In this document: positions 32,600-44,258 of the stretch, piece by piece | How the letters are laid out: each line of letters opens with the position of its first letter | How positions within the stretch are numbered: position 1 is the first letter of the stretch | Assembly (NCBI RefSeq): GCF_019279795.1 | Contig: NC_056726.1 | Location: 1,136,652,182-1,136,716,181, forward strand | DNA length: 64,000 nucleotides | Direction of reading: 5' to 3' | From: Protopterus annectens | Taxonomy: Eukaryota > Chordata > Ceratodontiformes > Protopteridae | Made by a program: the position numbers and the translations under genes | Notes under the pieces: generated by a model | Database searches by the model: none | What the model saw: the letters and a program-made list of their open reading frames with translations, nothing else | What the model was told of the DNA's origin: nothing

Positions 32600-35030
32600 A
32601 CAGAGTGTGAAACAAGACTTTTCCAGGGTATTTGTTCCAATAAATCCATTAGAATTATGAAGCCTGATAAGGGGGGAGGTTTGGTGGTCATGGACTAACA
32701 AATGTACATAGATAAAATGTTGGGGATTCTATATGGAGACTGTTATGCGGAAAGCACTCTAAATGAGTTTAATATAGCTATCAGAAATATTGATGTCACT
32801 TTGAATGATTTATTATTTAACTATCAGATTACACAGGAAGAACATAGCTTTCTAACACAAATGTACCCCAAAACTCCAACAATATTTGGAATCCCCAAGA
32901 TACATAAAAGCATCAGACCCCCCCCCCCAGGCCTATTGTGGATACAAAATCATGGAAAACAACACCTTTAGCCAAATGTCTTGATTTTCATTTAAAATCT
33001 ACACTTCTTGATTACTAACATATACTCAAGGATTTGTGGGATTGTTTGAAGAAAATCAAGAAAGAATTATATAGTAATAAATTAATTTTGGCTACCATTG
33101 ATATAAAAGCTTTATTTAACATAATACCACATGAAGAGGGCCTTGACCTATTTTATGTTTTTTTTTATGCAGTAACACAAATATAAGGCATAAAAGGATA
33201 TTAATGCTTAGAACCTTAATAGAATTGGTCCTTAACAACAATTACATCATATTTGAGAACCAGCTATTTAAACAAGCAACAGGCATAGCAATGGGGTGGC
33301 CTGTGCCCCCCTGTTTGCCAATATAGTTTTGGCCCAGTGGGAACTCACTCAGGTATTCACTTCAGAGCTATTCAAGCTGTGAAAATTCTATGGGAGATTT
33401 TTGGACGATGTATTAATATTCTGGGAAGGTAGTGAAAATGAATTACAGATACTTTTTGAATTTTTAAATACTAGTACATATTTTTTAAAATTCACTATGG
33501 AACAAAGCAGTGACAAGATCAGTTGTTTGGATATATTTATTATCAAAGATGAAGTAGAACAGAACTTTAAAACCACGATATACAGAAAACCCACATATTC
33601 CAATACCCTCTTACACTATGAGAGTGGACACCCTGACTTTCAAAAAAGTCACTTGTCAAAGGCCAATGTGTTAGACTGGCACATATGTTCAGTGACATAG
33701 AAATGTTCTATGAAGAGAGGGACAAGTTGAGAGGTATGTTACAACAAAGAAGGTATGCTAACAATTTTATTGAACCAATTCTTAATGAGGTCATGGAAAA
33801 AAGGGTATGTGGACACTTTTGTTTCCATTATTAGGGACTGATACATCTGGTATTGTTACCCCTAATATTAACATTTTGAGTGAAGATACACATATGACCC
33901 AAGATTTCAGCAAGGCCCTTATTTTAACTTATAACCCATTATTTTATGACATCAAGGACATATTAAATAAGAATTGGTTTATTTTTAGAGGAGATCAAGA
34001 ATTGTTAAAAATGTGGGGGAAAAGCCATGTGTTGTATATAAAAAAGATGCTTGTTTTAAAAAAATTACTTGAACAAAACACAGAGGGTTATAAAACCTAT
34101 GGAAAAGGACATTTGACCAAATGTGGTCACTGTACACAGTGTTCTAGTATTTTTGAAACGGACACCTTACATATTCCACGTTATGGTCTAATACATTTGA
34201 ACCATAGGTTGAATTGTAACAGCTCTTTTGTAGTTTATGCAGGCTTATGCCAATCCTGTGAAGGATTTTACATAGGTACGACTAAAAAGGCTTTCAAAGT
34301 GCATGTATACCAACACAATTATGATATTAAAAAATCCAATGAAAAAAATGCATAGATTTAAATTTATTGCCTTTGACCAAGTTGTTCTTAACAACAGGTC
34401 CATGAGAACTGTTCCTCGAATTTAGAGAATGAATGTGGCAGTTAAGATTTAATGCCAACAACCCCCCCTTGGTTGAATGATATTATTTCCCTCTCTAGTT
34501 ATTTAAAACTGAATGCTGAATTTTATCTTTGGTAGTTTTGTAATGTTTTAACTTGCACAGCAAATAAGGAAAGTAGGGGGAAATGTGATCAATGTATGTT
34601 TATAATACATCTTTTTATACTGTCTTAGTGTATCAACAGTGTGCTGGGTTGATGTTTGTTATTTATTTATACATATGGGTTAGTGTGAAGAACAAACACA
34701 CTATTGTAGTTTGTTTTGTCTTGCAATTTTTTATTATTATTTCTTAATCAAGTTTCACATATATTTCAATGTTTAGTTTTAAAACATAATGTTGTAATAC
34801 AACCTGAATCCTGTAGAGGCAATACAGCTTGAGAAACAGTGTTGCAATACAATTTGAATCCTGTAGAGGAAATTAATTGTGGTCATGTGGTGGTGCCTGG
34901 CTTTTTAAAGGAAGTGATGTCAATGTTTTATGTAATCTGATGAAGTCAAATGTATCTACTGATGAAGGCTCTCATTAAAAGAGCATTTTTCTTCATATTT
35001 GTGGCATTTTTTTCTTATTTTCATTCAAGT
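32600..35030 (+). mobile_element. Second Penelope-like element, broken
   Basis: Read in several frames: MKPDKGGGLVVMD (32655), FGIPKIHKSIRP (32890), TIDIKALFNIIPHEEGL (33090, motif A), TGIAMG (33275), RFLDDVLIFWEG (33395, intact YxDD-type box), KISCLDIFIIKDE, TIYRKPTYSNTLLHYESGHP. A linker, TKCGHCTQC and the GIY-YIG domain FVVYAGLCQSCEGFYIGTTK (34220-34290) follow. At least four frameshifts or stops. In GIY-YIG the position of the conserved Arg (KERVYNH in the first PLE) is His (KVHVYQH). The 3' region has a two-unit repeat (GAATCCTGTAGAGG near 34807 and 34856) and a CTGATGAAGG hairpin at about 34962 that may be a degraded hammerhead. It differs strongly from the first PLE. Confidence 0.85.
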
Positions 35031-35430
35031 TTAGTTAGTTTCTCTTTGTATGGGATGTAAACATTTGTGTGTCCTGAGATGCAGTGCTGACTTTCAGCAC
35101 ACAGCGTCGTATTTCATGGAACCAGACAAACTTAGACACTGATGCAAAAGTGGTCACTGACATCTTATGTCTGCTAGCATACAATCTGAAGATGTTTAGA
35201 CTTTATTTAGTACTGAAATATGCATATTTGCCTAAATATCATATTTTGGTAAATAAGTGGAATTTTCTACTGGGGATGCTTTCTGGAACAGCATTTCACA
35301 AGCCAAGTCGGCAGACAATTCATGAATGGCTCCTTACTTCATTGTTGTTCTTGGTACTGTAAAATTGAGTTTTTTTCCTTGTAATAATATGAATGTGTGG
35401 CATATGCAAAAAAAAAACATTAACTTGTTG
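35030..35430. other. No gene recognised
   Basis: A 92-codon frame (35084-35362) has no recognisable domain. Confidence 0.4.
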
Positions 35431-35621
35431 AAATAGCTTATATCATACCCTTACATAAGGGTGGCAATAATAACAACACTACTAATTTTCGTCCCATAGC
35501 CATCTTATCACCCATTTCTAAAATCCTAGAAAAATGTATCCAAATACAACTCCTACCATATCTCTTAGACAATAACCTATTAACTCCAACACAGCACGGT
35601 TTTAGACCTGGTCATAGTACT

Positions 35622-36542
35622 ATGACAGCCCTCCTCTCTTTCCTGGAAATCATAAATAAAGCCCGAGACGCTGGACACATTGTCTCTACCCTTTTACTTG
35701 ACCTGTCTAAAGCCTTTGATACTACCTCTCACAAACTTCTTCTAACTAAACTCTCTCAGCTCAACCTATCTTCCTCCTCTTTAAATTGGTTCTCCAGTTA
35801 CTTATCAAATAGATATCAGTCTGTCAAATGGAAAAAGGCCACCTCCTCTTTCCTTACTACCCCAACAGGAGTTCCCCAAGGTTCCATATTAGGTCCTCTC
35901 CTCTTCAATATATTCATAAATGACTTCCGTAACTCTATCCCTTTCTCAAATATCATTCAATATGCAGACGATTCTACTATTATCTGCTCTGCAACATCCC
36001 TTCCTATGCTACAAAAGCTAACACAAGACGCATCCTCTATCACAGAATAATGGATGAATCAAAATCACCTTGCACTAAATGCCTCCAAAACCAAATTAAT
36101 GATATTCACTCCCTCCAAAAACACCTCTGTCAATTCTAACACTTTTTCTATCACTAGTCATAACAACACATCTTTCAAATTGGTATCTGAGACCAAATTA
36201 CTTGGGGTACAAATTGATAATAAGCTTAAATTCAACTCCCACCTACAACTAAATATCAAAAAAAACCATCAAAAATTAGGCATGCTCTACAGACATAATC
36301 GTTATCTCACACCATCCACTAAAATCACTCTCACTACCTCATTTCTTATCCCCTCCCTTCTCTATGGAGCTGCACTCTTAACTAACCTTCAATCTTCCCT
36401 TAAAACTCAACTTTCCACATGCTACAAAAAAATAGCTAAATTCGCTACTAGCCACAAGTCATCACTGCTCTTCCCTCCACAAACTGAAATGGCTAGAACT
36501 ATCCAATCATCTCACCTACACTCAACTAACTCTTGCACATAA
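35622..36542 (+). pseudogene. L2-like reverse transcriptase with one in-frame stop
   Basis: Two consecutive open stretches lie in the same frame, separated only by the TAA at 36051-36053. Together they hold RT fingers and palm (motif A DLSKAFDT, motif B GVPQGSILGPLLF, motif C YADD) and the thumb region (LLGVQIDNKLKFNSHLQ, SLLYGAALLTN). The first ATG at 35622 is internal; homologous sequence in the same frame extends upstream to about 35440. All catalytic residues that can be seen are present, so loss of function rests on the stop, the later frameshift and the missing 5' half. Confidence 0.88.
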
Positions 36543-36774
36543 ACTCATTTTCAACCCCTTACTGTGTCCATCCCTATCCTCTGCCTTTAAAATGCACCTA
36601 CCTAACAGAACACTAAGATCTAACAACAAAAATCTAATAGAATTATACAAACCAAGTCGTCCCTCTGGAAAAAATCTCCTATCCTATGGTCTAGCTCGTC
36701 TCTGGAACTCTCTTCCACCAATCATTCGTACCATCTCCAATCACTCTACATTCAAACAATCTCTTCACTCTTAC

Positions 36775-36946
36775 CTGTTATCCAGGTGGGAATGCTCCTG
36801 TTCTCACCTATTATCCAGGTGGGGATGCTCCTGTTCTTACCTATTATCCAGGTGGGAATGCTCCTGTTCTCACCTATTATCCAGGTGGGAATGCTCCTGT
36901 TCTTACCTATTATCCAAGTGGGAATGCTCCTGTTCTCATCCAACAT
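36775..36946 (+). repeat. 33-bp minisatellite, five units, in the LINE coding frame
   Basis: The unit contains TATTATCCAGGTGGGAATGC then TCCTGTTCT; five copies differ at few sites. 33 bp is 11 codons, so the frame is kept; the repeated peptide is of the type LLSRWECSCSH. It sits at the end of the RT C-terminus. Confidence 0.95.
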
Positions 36947-37457
36947 AATCTACACCAGCAAACTTATTCTCCACCTCTCTGGCCACTTCCATTCTACCTC
37001 TCCTACCACACTCTCTCTCTGCTCGTACTAACTATACATCCTCTCTAAACTGTACCTTTATGTGTCATGTTTTAAAGTTTCATAAAAACTAATAATCCTC
37101 TGAATACTATATTAAACAGTTGAAATAATTGTATTCAAACTAAAACCTATTTGTAATCTGATACTAGAACTGTTCTCATACACTAAATTGTATCACTTGT
37201 AAATTTTGTATCTTAACCAAAAACCTATTCAACCTGGTTTCTGGAACTACATTACTTGTTATGTCACTTGTAAATATTGTAATTATAATGTATAACCTAT
37301 TGTAGCTTGTTACTGGAGCTTTTCTCCCCAGGACTCCATTGAAAACGGGTTCATCTTGGCCCAATGGACTATCCTGGTAAACCAACTGCATATAAATAAA
37401 TAAATAAAATAAATAAATAATAACATCCAGCTCTCATGACTCTGAATAGGATAACAA

Positions 37458-37610
37458 TTGCCTATATAAGTTTATAGGTAGTTACTAGGTTATTGGCCCA
37501 GGAGTTTAACCCAAATAAAGTTCAAGCTGAGGCCTTGACGAGAATTGAACTCATGACCCCTCATTTACAAGGAGAGTACTCTAACCTAGGTACTACAAGT
37601 ACTGAAAAAT
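37458..37610 (-). mobile_element. tRNA-SINE with CR1-like tail, antisense
   Basis: The minus strand has AGAGTACTCTCCTTGTAAAT, the B-box-like GAGTTCAATTCTCG, and at the 3' end GGGCCAATAACCTAGTAACT, ACCTATAAACTTAT. The last block equals the CR1 3' end (compare 47975-48005). Confidence 0.78.
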
Positions 37611-37984
37611 CTTTACCTGGATCCAGACCCCAAACCCTGCACTTTGAAGTCTGCAGATTTAAGGACTACGCAAACATATAACACTTTGGAGGAGATAGCA
37701 GCAGCTGTAGTCAAGTATCCTTTTATATAAATGCAGTCTCCTGCAAAGCATTGCATTGTGTACATTTATTCAACTATTTTGTGATACTCAAACTATCTCA
37801 TTCAGGGTCATGTGGCAGCTTTATCTTCCTGTATATCTCTCATATTGTCAGTAGTAATGCTAGGAATTAGGTTCTTCAGATGAGCAGGGTAATTGGTAAC
37901 ACAAGAATGGTAAGATTTTGTGCTGACAATTCTAACTTGTTGAGGAATAAGATATGCATATTAGCAAAATCATCATATTTCTGC

Positions 37985-38525
37985 ACATATCTCTGGCATT
38001 GTGTGCTTGGATGGAGTGTGATTCAATATTTCACAGGTCCAGTTATCAGAACGGTCATGAATGGTTCCTCAGAAGAGTGGGGTTCTTTGTAATACAAAAA
38101 TTAAAATTTTCCCTGGAAATATCATGAGTATTTGGCATATGTTAATAATTATATTTATAATATGAACCATGGCATTTCATGGTATCAAATAAAGGCTTGC
38201 ACAATGCTGCAAAATTTGTCGCTGATAGCAGCTGTCTGCAAACTAACATTTAGCAGATATCTCTGGCATTGTGTACATGGACAGATTGCGATTCAGCATT
38301 GCATATGCCCACTCACCAGAGATGACATAACTGGCTCCTCATATGAGTGGAGTACTTGATAATATGGTCATTAAGAGTCTTCTGGAAATATTACAAATGT
38401 TTGGCATATTTTCATAATTACACTGATAACTTCAGCCAGAGGGCATTTGCATGGGACTCCATGTTATCAACTGAAAGTACACACAATGCCTAAAAACTGT
38501 GCACTGCTTGCTGGTGACTCACCAG
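37985..38525. repeat. Old tandem duplication, period about 270 bp
   Basis: CTCTGGCATTGTGT occurs at 37991 and 38261; TTTGGCATAT occurs near 38131 and 38401. Further shared blocks lie between (GATTCAxxATT, GAGTGGxGT). The units are strongly diverged. No coding is recognisable. Confidence 0.7.
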
Positions 38526-38837
38526 TTTAGCAAGGCAGATATTCACATGTATTTGTTCATTAAATATTCAGATATGCATAGTATTCCTAATTATGCAAAT
38601 ATCTCAAAAATAGAATGGCATTTACAAATCTATTCTGCAGCCAAATGAAGATCACAGCACCCCGATCAAAAGTCCCAATCATATTTGAGTTCTTTTTATT
38701 ATGGTTAGACAAATATTAATACTTATAGCTTCATAGGTTCATACTAGGCTATCTACCCTAGGGCATTTATAAGCCTAGCCAGAGTGTGTGTGGCTTTCAC
38801 CACCCCTTAGGATGAGAATACTACTCCCATTTAGGGT

Positions 38838-39125
38838 TTAGTTTGCTGTGCCTCTGTCTAGTAGTGACACAGAGATGACCCCCGGGGTAAACCTATGATC
38901 TCCCATCCACTCGTCAAGATTTCTCTTGAATAGAGTTAGTGAGGGGCTCTGCCTAACATGGATTGGGATTCTGTTCCAGAGTGTAGGGAGCCTCTGGGTT
39001 ATGAATCTGTCCCTCCAGCACGTCCTATTTATTTCTGTGTTGAGGTTTAAGTCTCTTGCTCTCGTGGCTCTGATGGATTTGGATTTTCTGAGATGGAACA
39101 TGTCCATTAATTCCGGATTGGACAT
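38838..39125 (-). pseudogene. CR1-B ORF2 C-terminal piece
   Basis: Encodes the LINE C-terminal block (SNPELMDMFHLRKSKSIRAT, NRTCWRDRFI, LPTLWNRIPIHVR, LFKRNLDEWMGD). It is in another frame than the RT piece upstream; a one-base loss in a run of A near 39185-39190 relative to copy A explains the shift. Confidence 0.85.
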
Positions 39126-39217
39126 GGCCTTGTACGTCAGGCACAGGTCACCTCTGAGTAGGCGGTATGCGACTGAATAGAGCTGGAGTTTTTCAGTTGG
39201 GCAGCATATGACATATG

Positions 39218-40690
39218 TTAAAGACCCTTTATCCTCTTGGTGAGGAACGTTTGGGGTCTTTCCAACTGCTGCAGGTGTCGGGTAAGATACATCCCAAATG
39301 GGGCATTGTACTCAATCATTGGCCTGATAAGAGAAGAGTACAGGGGCACAATGACCTCTCTTGATCTAGATGTGAAACCCTTCATGATAAGGTGGGCAAT
39401 ATAGAAGGTCTTCCTAACCACTTTGGCAATGTGAGTGTCAAATGAGAAGTTACTGTCAACCTGGGTCCCTAGGTCCCTGATTACCTCTTCCGTACTTAAT
39501 GGATTACCATCTATGTGGTAATTTGTGGGTACCTTGTTTTTCCCAAAGGGTAAGACTATACATTTTTTGGTGTTCAGCTTAAGGCCATGGCTCTGGCACC
39601 AATTATCCATTTCTATGAGGCCTCTCTGAAGGATGTTTGTGTCCGCTGGAGTATCAATTATGGCGCCCAGTTTGCAGTCATCTGCGAACTTTGTCAGCGA
39701 CAATCCTCCTATGTTTGTCTGTACCTCGGAAAAATAAATGCTGAACAAGAGGGGTCCCAGGACTGAGCCCTGTGGGACACCGCTTGTGACTGGCTTGGAG
39801 TCTGACATAGCTCCAGCAACTCTGACCCTGTGGGTTCTATCCTTGAGCCAGTTTGCAACCCATCTCGTGACATATGGGTTTCCATTTAAGCTGGTGAGTT
39901 TGTCTATGATGCCCGAGTGGGGTATTGTGTCAAAGGCTTTTGCAAGGTCAAGGTAGGTTGTGTGAACTGCCTTATCCTCATCAATGGTCTTAGTGACTGT
40001 TTCAAAAAAGTCGACCAAGTTCAAAAGGCAGGATCTGCCCTTGACAAAGCCAAATTGGGTAGGATCCAATGTCTGTAGGTTCCCAATGTCTTTGTTTATG
40101 AGTTCCATAATGATCCTCTCCATAGCTTTGCAGACCAGGCTCGTCAAGCTTATGGGGTGGTAATTTCCAGGGTTCGTAGAAGCATCGCCTTTGTGAAGTG
40201 GGACCACTGTTGCCATACGCCACTCTTTGGGTACGTATCCTGTAGTAAGGCTAAGATTAAACAGCAGCCTTATGTGTGGGTTTAGTTCCTCTTGGAGTTC
40301 ATGTAGCACACAGCCCGGGACACCGTCCATTCCCATTGATGCTGTGTTTTTAGCTTTAGAGAGGGCGGCTCTCACCTGGGCATCTGAGATGTTAGGGAGG
40401 CTACACTCTGCTGGGATAGTTATTTCTCCTTTTGGGGGGGAGGGGGAGGAGAAATTTGCACTGAACCTGACTGCCAGAATGTTGCCAATGTCAGTGGGTT
40501 CAGTGTATTTTGTGTCATTTTGGACTAACTCTGAGCATATCTGGGAGTTTCCACCCAGGCTTCTAACATAGCTAAAGAAGGCCTTGTGATTGTCTTTTGT
40601 GATTTTTCTCTCAAAGTTGGCCTTGGATGATTTTATGAGTGATCGTAGTTTTTTGCTAGTACTGATCAGAGATGCCTTCCCTTTTAGGGA
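39218..40690 (-). pseudogene. CR1-B ORF2 reverse transcriptase
   Basis: In frame from the stop at 40691-40693 to the stop at 39218-39220. RT hallmarks: KNTASMGMDGVPGC, HPISLTSLVCKAMERI, DPTQFGFVKGRS, TTYLDLAKAFDTIPHSG (motif A), TSGVPQGSVLGPLLFSIYFS (motif B), LTKFADDCKLGAI (catalytic FADD intact), LGTQVDSNFSFDTHIA. The end (TKRIKGL, stop) replaces the TKRIMSYKQMSYAA of copy A. Nothing but the flanking stops and frameshift marks this segment as dead. Confidence 0.93.
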
Positions 40691-41629
40691 TTATTTTGCT
40701 CTGTCATGTAGTAGCTTCCTCCTTCTGTTGTAAAGTTTGTTTATGGCTGGGGTCCACCAGACCGGGTGCCTGCCTTTGGGGGAATGGGTCTTGGTTTTAT
40801 TTGGGATTGCATGATCCATGCATTCTTGAAGGTGCCCGTAGAAGGCATTTGTAAAGGATTCAGCAGTGTGGGTTGTGGTTTCCACTGGCCCAGGGACCTT
40901 GAAGGATAACACTTCGGTCTTAAGAAGTGTGAAGTTGGCTTTTGAGAAGTTCTTCACTGTGGTCTTTTGTGCAGGGGGTGGGGGCGGGATGTGGATTTCC
41001 AGTGAGATTAATTTATGGTCTGATCTTACCAATGAGGGATATACTTCCGGTGTGGAGCATTTTGTCCCCATGTTTGTGATGATCAGGTCTAGTATATTGT
41101 CTCCTCTTGTGGGAATGGTGACTAGTTGTTCCATCACATTTGAGTTTATGAATTCTAGGAAACTTTGGGCTAGGGTGTTGGGGCGTGAGTAATGTTCCCA
41201 GTCTATGTTTGGGTAGTTGAAGTCTCCCAATATGATGGTATTTGGAGAGACATTCATACTCTTCAGTGTCTTCAGGAAGGCTTTGTGGGGTTCCTGAGTT
41301 TGAGAGGGTGGTCTGTAGCATGCTACAAACTGTAAGGCAATTTTGCCTATGGTTAGTTGCACCTGGATGGTCTCCGATGCTTCGTGCGTTGCCACTAACC
41401 TGGAGGTGTGGGTATCTTTGATGAATATGGATACTCCCCCTCCTTTTGTGGTTCGGTCCAAGTTTTGGGGCCGGAAAGCATGATATGAGGTAAAACCTAA
41501 TAGTGCTGGGGTGCTCTCAGGAGCCTTGAACCAGGTTTCAGTCACTGCACAGACATCGATGTTCTCCATACTGAGGAGGGCTTCGAGGGCGTGCATCTTG
41601 AGGTTTAGACTTCTGGCATTGAGCAGCAT
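40691..41629 (-). pseudogene. CR1-B ORF2 APE-type endonuclease
   Basis: ATG at 41627-41629 begins MLLNARSLNLKMHALEAL. Endonuclease motifs follow: VCAVTETWF, TTKGGGVSIFIKDT, FVACYRPPS, TIILGDFNYPNIDW (catalytic GDFN), VTIPTRGDNILDLIITNM and RSDHKLISLEIH (catalytic SDH). This nuclease nicks the target for reverse transcription. The frame ends at a TAA (40691-40693) created by three extra bases relative to copy A; the RT piece continues in the same frame. Confidence 0.93.
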
Positions 41630-41658
41630 TACCCTTAGTTTTTTTCCACTTGTGTTTT

Positions 41659-41895
41659 CTAGGGAGGTAGGTTTGTCATTTGAGCCTTGCCTAAAAAAGG
41701 CACTATGGGGGTGTTAAGAGCCTTGGCCACTATCCGGAAGCCCAAGGGTGACAGGTGCAAGCCATCCCTTGTGAAGCAGCGTGGCTTGTCGAACATGTCA
41801 TCCCAAGCAGACAGACATTGGATCCCCTTAGAATGACAGCAGTAATTAAGCCAATTGTTAAAACTGATCATTTTGTCTTTGTACTGTGGCATCAT
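41659..41895 (-). pseudogene. CR1-B ORF1, C-terminal part of SGNH esterase-like domain
   Basis: Reads MMPQYKDKMISFNNWL, then TRDGLHLSPLGFRIVAKAL with the DxxH catalytic pair of SGNH hydrolases. It shows the unshifted reading of the junction that is broken in copy A. The upstream part was lost in the 5' truncation. Confidence 0.85.
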
Positions 41896-42129
41896 TCTTG
41901 GTGAGGGTTTGTTTTCATAATTATAATAAGTAGATGAATATATTATCTAATTATTTATTAAATATAAAATTATTAGTATGTCTTGCTGACATGTTAATAT
42001 CACCATTGTGAAGATGAGTGTGTGTTGAATAGCTTTTGTATTTTAACTTTTTTTGGTAACTTTTACCATTTTTGAGGTATACACATTTGTTTATATCTAA
42101 GTGGAAAAACTGCATTCTCTGAATTTTAG

Positions 42130-42362
42130 ATCAGGTGAAGACTGTCCAGGCAGGAAATCTTCAGCTGTTAGGGGGTGTCAAATTCCACTTGGAGATTATA
42201 TACATGCCTCTCTGTAACGTGTTCACTCACTTTGAGGAGAAACTCCAGAGAAATTTCTACATCCTCACTAAACAAATCAGAATTGCAGTCCTGCAAATCT
42301 ATCGACAACACTGTTTCCTAACTTCACATCTCCCACACAGATGTCTGCCTATAAAAATGTAA
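42130..42362 (+). other. Open stretch after a splice-acceptor-like site, possible host exon
   Basis: A pyrimidine-containing stretch ending TCTCTGAATTTTAG (42116-42129) is followed by a frame open for about 76 codons (begins QVKTVQAGNLQLLGG) to the TAA at 42360-42362. Codon choice is less AT-biased than around it. No domain is recognised and no donor site is expected if this were a last exon. It may equally be unrecognised transposon sequence. Confidence 0.2.
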
Positions 42363-42439
42363 AAGTGTGCTAACAAGGAAACCAAGTCTCTTCTTCCAGT
42401 GAAGATTTTTCTTTTAAAACATTCTTTATTTAACCTGCT

Positions 42440-43218
42440 ACACCAGTAACATCTGCCACCCTATATGACAAACTTTCATCTTACTCCCACCTAATCATTC
42501 TCCACACTCCCTTCACTAACCTCCTATCTACCCTATATCCTCTTCCATATAGGCTCCTGAATTCAACTTTAACCCCCTGCCTCACAAAAACCTGCTGTTC
42601 TGTTATGCATCAACAATCCAGCAAACTAACTATACCTTATAAATATATCACCTCAAAAAAATTCTTATACTATTACAGTCTATAATATCTTGCATAGTTA
42701 CCCAGTTTTACAAAATTATATTAACTAAGAAATATTGTTAGATCCTGTCTAAAACTTTGTGTATGCTTTCAAAAATCCGGTTTAGTTTTACTTTTACCTG
42801 TAATTCTGTTCTAAAACCATGTTTCTGTCTTAATTTGTGCAGCATTTCTCCTTGGGGCCTCTGCTGAAAATGCCTAGCTCATCCAGTGTCAATGTTGTTG
42901 TTTGTCTTTCGGCTTTTTCCCCGTATGGGGTCGCCACAGCAGAACTCCGGTCCGCTAATGATTGGCAGTAGATTTTTGTGAAATGCCGAGGTGCCAGCTC
43001 AATGCCCAACCTTCAACAAAGGCACGCCCATTTACACACACACATGTCTTTTGAACGCTACCCAACCGCGGGGAGGACATGCAGACTCCACACAGAAGGC
43101 ACTCCCAAGCCACTCCGAGAATCGAACGGGAGAACCTCTTGCTGTGAGGTAACAATGCTACCGCCGTACCACCGCGGCATATCCCAGTAAACAAGTGTCA
43201 ATAAATAAAATAAATAAA
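42440..43218 (+). mobile_element. L2-like LINE 3' end split by a SINE
   Basis: 3' untranslated sequence leads to GGGGCCTCTGCTGAAAATG at 42855; the tail resumes at about 43180 with CCCAGTAAACAAGTGTCAAT and AAATAAAATAAATAAA. The gap is filled exactly by the SINE at 42892-43180. Confidence 0.7.
42892..43180 (-). mobile_element. V-like SINE with RTE-type 3' end, antisense
   Basis: Minus strand: GCGGTGGTACGGCGGTAGCA (A-box side), B-box CGTTCGATTCTCGG, CTTCTGTGTGGAGTCTGCAT (start of the V-domain), then a specific body (AAATGGGCGTGCCT, AATCTACTGCCAATCATTAG). The end is CTGTGGCGACCCCATACGGG, AGCCGAAAGAC and ACAACAACA. The end resembles the 3' end of RTE LINEs (compare 57465-57500). ATCCAGT before and ATCCCAGT after may be the target duplication. 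Confidence 0.88.
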
Positions 43219-43229
43219 TTTTGTACCCT

Positions 43230-44255
43230 ACATGTTTCTTCTTCATACTATCTATAAAATGAATCCCATGAAGGTGGGGACAACACTTCTATATTGATCA
43301 GCTGATCTGAAATCAGTTTTCCTGGTGGTTAGATGAAATAATTTCTAAACAAACACCTTTTTTCAGAGTAGTTCTTGGTGTCTTTTTTAATTTTTTTTTT
43401 TTATGATGAATAAGTTAATTTTTTCAGTTTTTTTAATCGTCTCATTAACTGTCTATGTCATCTTAGAAAAGGAGATGCTTCATACTTCTTTCTTAAGCTG
43501 TTGAGGTACAGAACACATTTCCCCTGCAACCTCTTCTTGCTTAAGAGTGTTCAGCTCAATTAAAATCTGCAGTCACTCAAGGGTACAGTGATGGGATCTA
43601 GCAATCTACCTTAAGGAAACGTTTTAAATTAGAGACATTTACATCAAAAGCAGCTGAGGGTGTTTTAACTGCATGCAACCTATGATGGTTAATACTAAAC
43701 ACCTCATATGTTTTTAAGTGTTAAAGCACTACAATCCAGTAATGATAAATTTTCTAAATTCTCAACACTCTCAGGATTTGCAACAGATAAATGACTGATA
43801 TCAATGTTGACTATTGATAAGAAAAGCAAATTATCTTGTCTCTATTCACATTGTTGTATAAATTTCATAGAAAATCCTTACTGGCATCAAAGTTTGTTTC
43901 TGGTGTATTAATACATTAATTAGTGCTGCTATGTGAACTGGCAATATCATTCCTAAGGGCTTGAAAGACATTTATACTATCAAAACTGTCAGAAGTCTTT
44001 CATTAAGCAGTCAGTAAGGTAAAAAAAAAATTAGTACTAACAAAACATCCAACAAAAACTTAATTCCCCCTTCTTAAAGCATTGCTGTCTCCTTTCACTG
44101 AATTTCCAAAACCACTGACCCTATCCCATCTCATAGTGTTACAGTCAACTGTCACTGTTCTACCAAGCACCTGTGCAGGTGATGATAACAGTGTCTTGAT
44201 CACCATCTAACCTATGCAAGTATGTAATTATTCTGGGTAGGCTCTGTCATTGCCC
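43230..44255. other. No gene recognised
   Basis: AT-rich with short A and T runs. No element or domain readable. Confidence 0.4.
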
Positions 44256-44258
44256 ATT

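Larger units (their letters stand above)
35430..37420 (+). mobile_element. L2-like LINE (H), 5'-truncated, with coding and 3' tail
   Basis: 5' truncation near 35430. RT from IIPLHKGG and NFRPIAILSPISKILEK (35440) through QHGFRPGHSTMTALL, LLLDLSKAFDTTSHK (motif A), TGVPQGSILGPLLFNIFIND (motif B) and QYADDSTIIC (intact catalytic box). A TAA at 36051-36053 interrupts, and the same frame then continues with WMNQNHLALNASKTKLMIF to 36542. A frameshift lies between about 36480 and 36590, and the C-terminal part is 36592-36948. The 3' tail (GGAGCTTTTCTCCCCAGGAC, TAAACCAACTGCATATAAAT) is at 37310-37420. It is the best preserved L2-like copy in the window. Confidence 0.9.
38729..41908 (-). mobile_element. 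CR1 LINE copy B, 5'-truncated inside ORF1
   Basis: The 3' end is the CR1 tail (ATAGGTTCATACTAGGC). ORF2 spans 41629 to about 38838 and contains APE endonuclease and RT. The last 78 codons of an SGNH-type ORF1 lie at 41895-41659. The match to copy A stops at about 41908, so the element is 5'-truncated there. Compared with copy A: ORF1 is in frame where A has lost one base, ORF2 has two in-frame stops and one frameshift near 39200. Confidence 0.93.

Noticed and set aside
34955..35000. Second hammerhead ribozyme in the other PLE
   Set aside because: CTGATGAAGG and a GCTCT/AGAGC stem are present, but the GAAA block and stem I pairing are missing; at best a ruin.
36752..36946. Antisense frame with repeated NRSIPTWIIGE
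   Set aside because: It is the reverse reading of the 33-bp minisatellite; the sense frame belongs to the L2-like RT.
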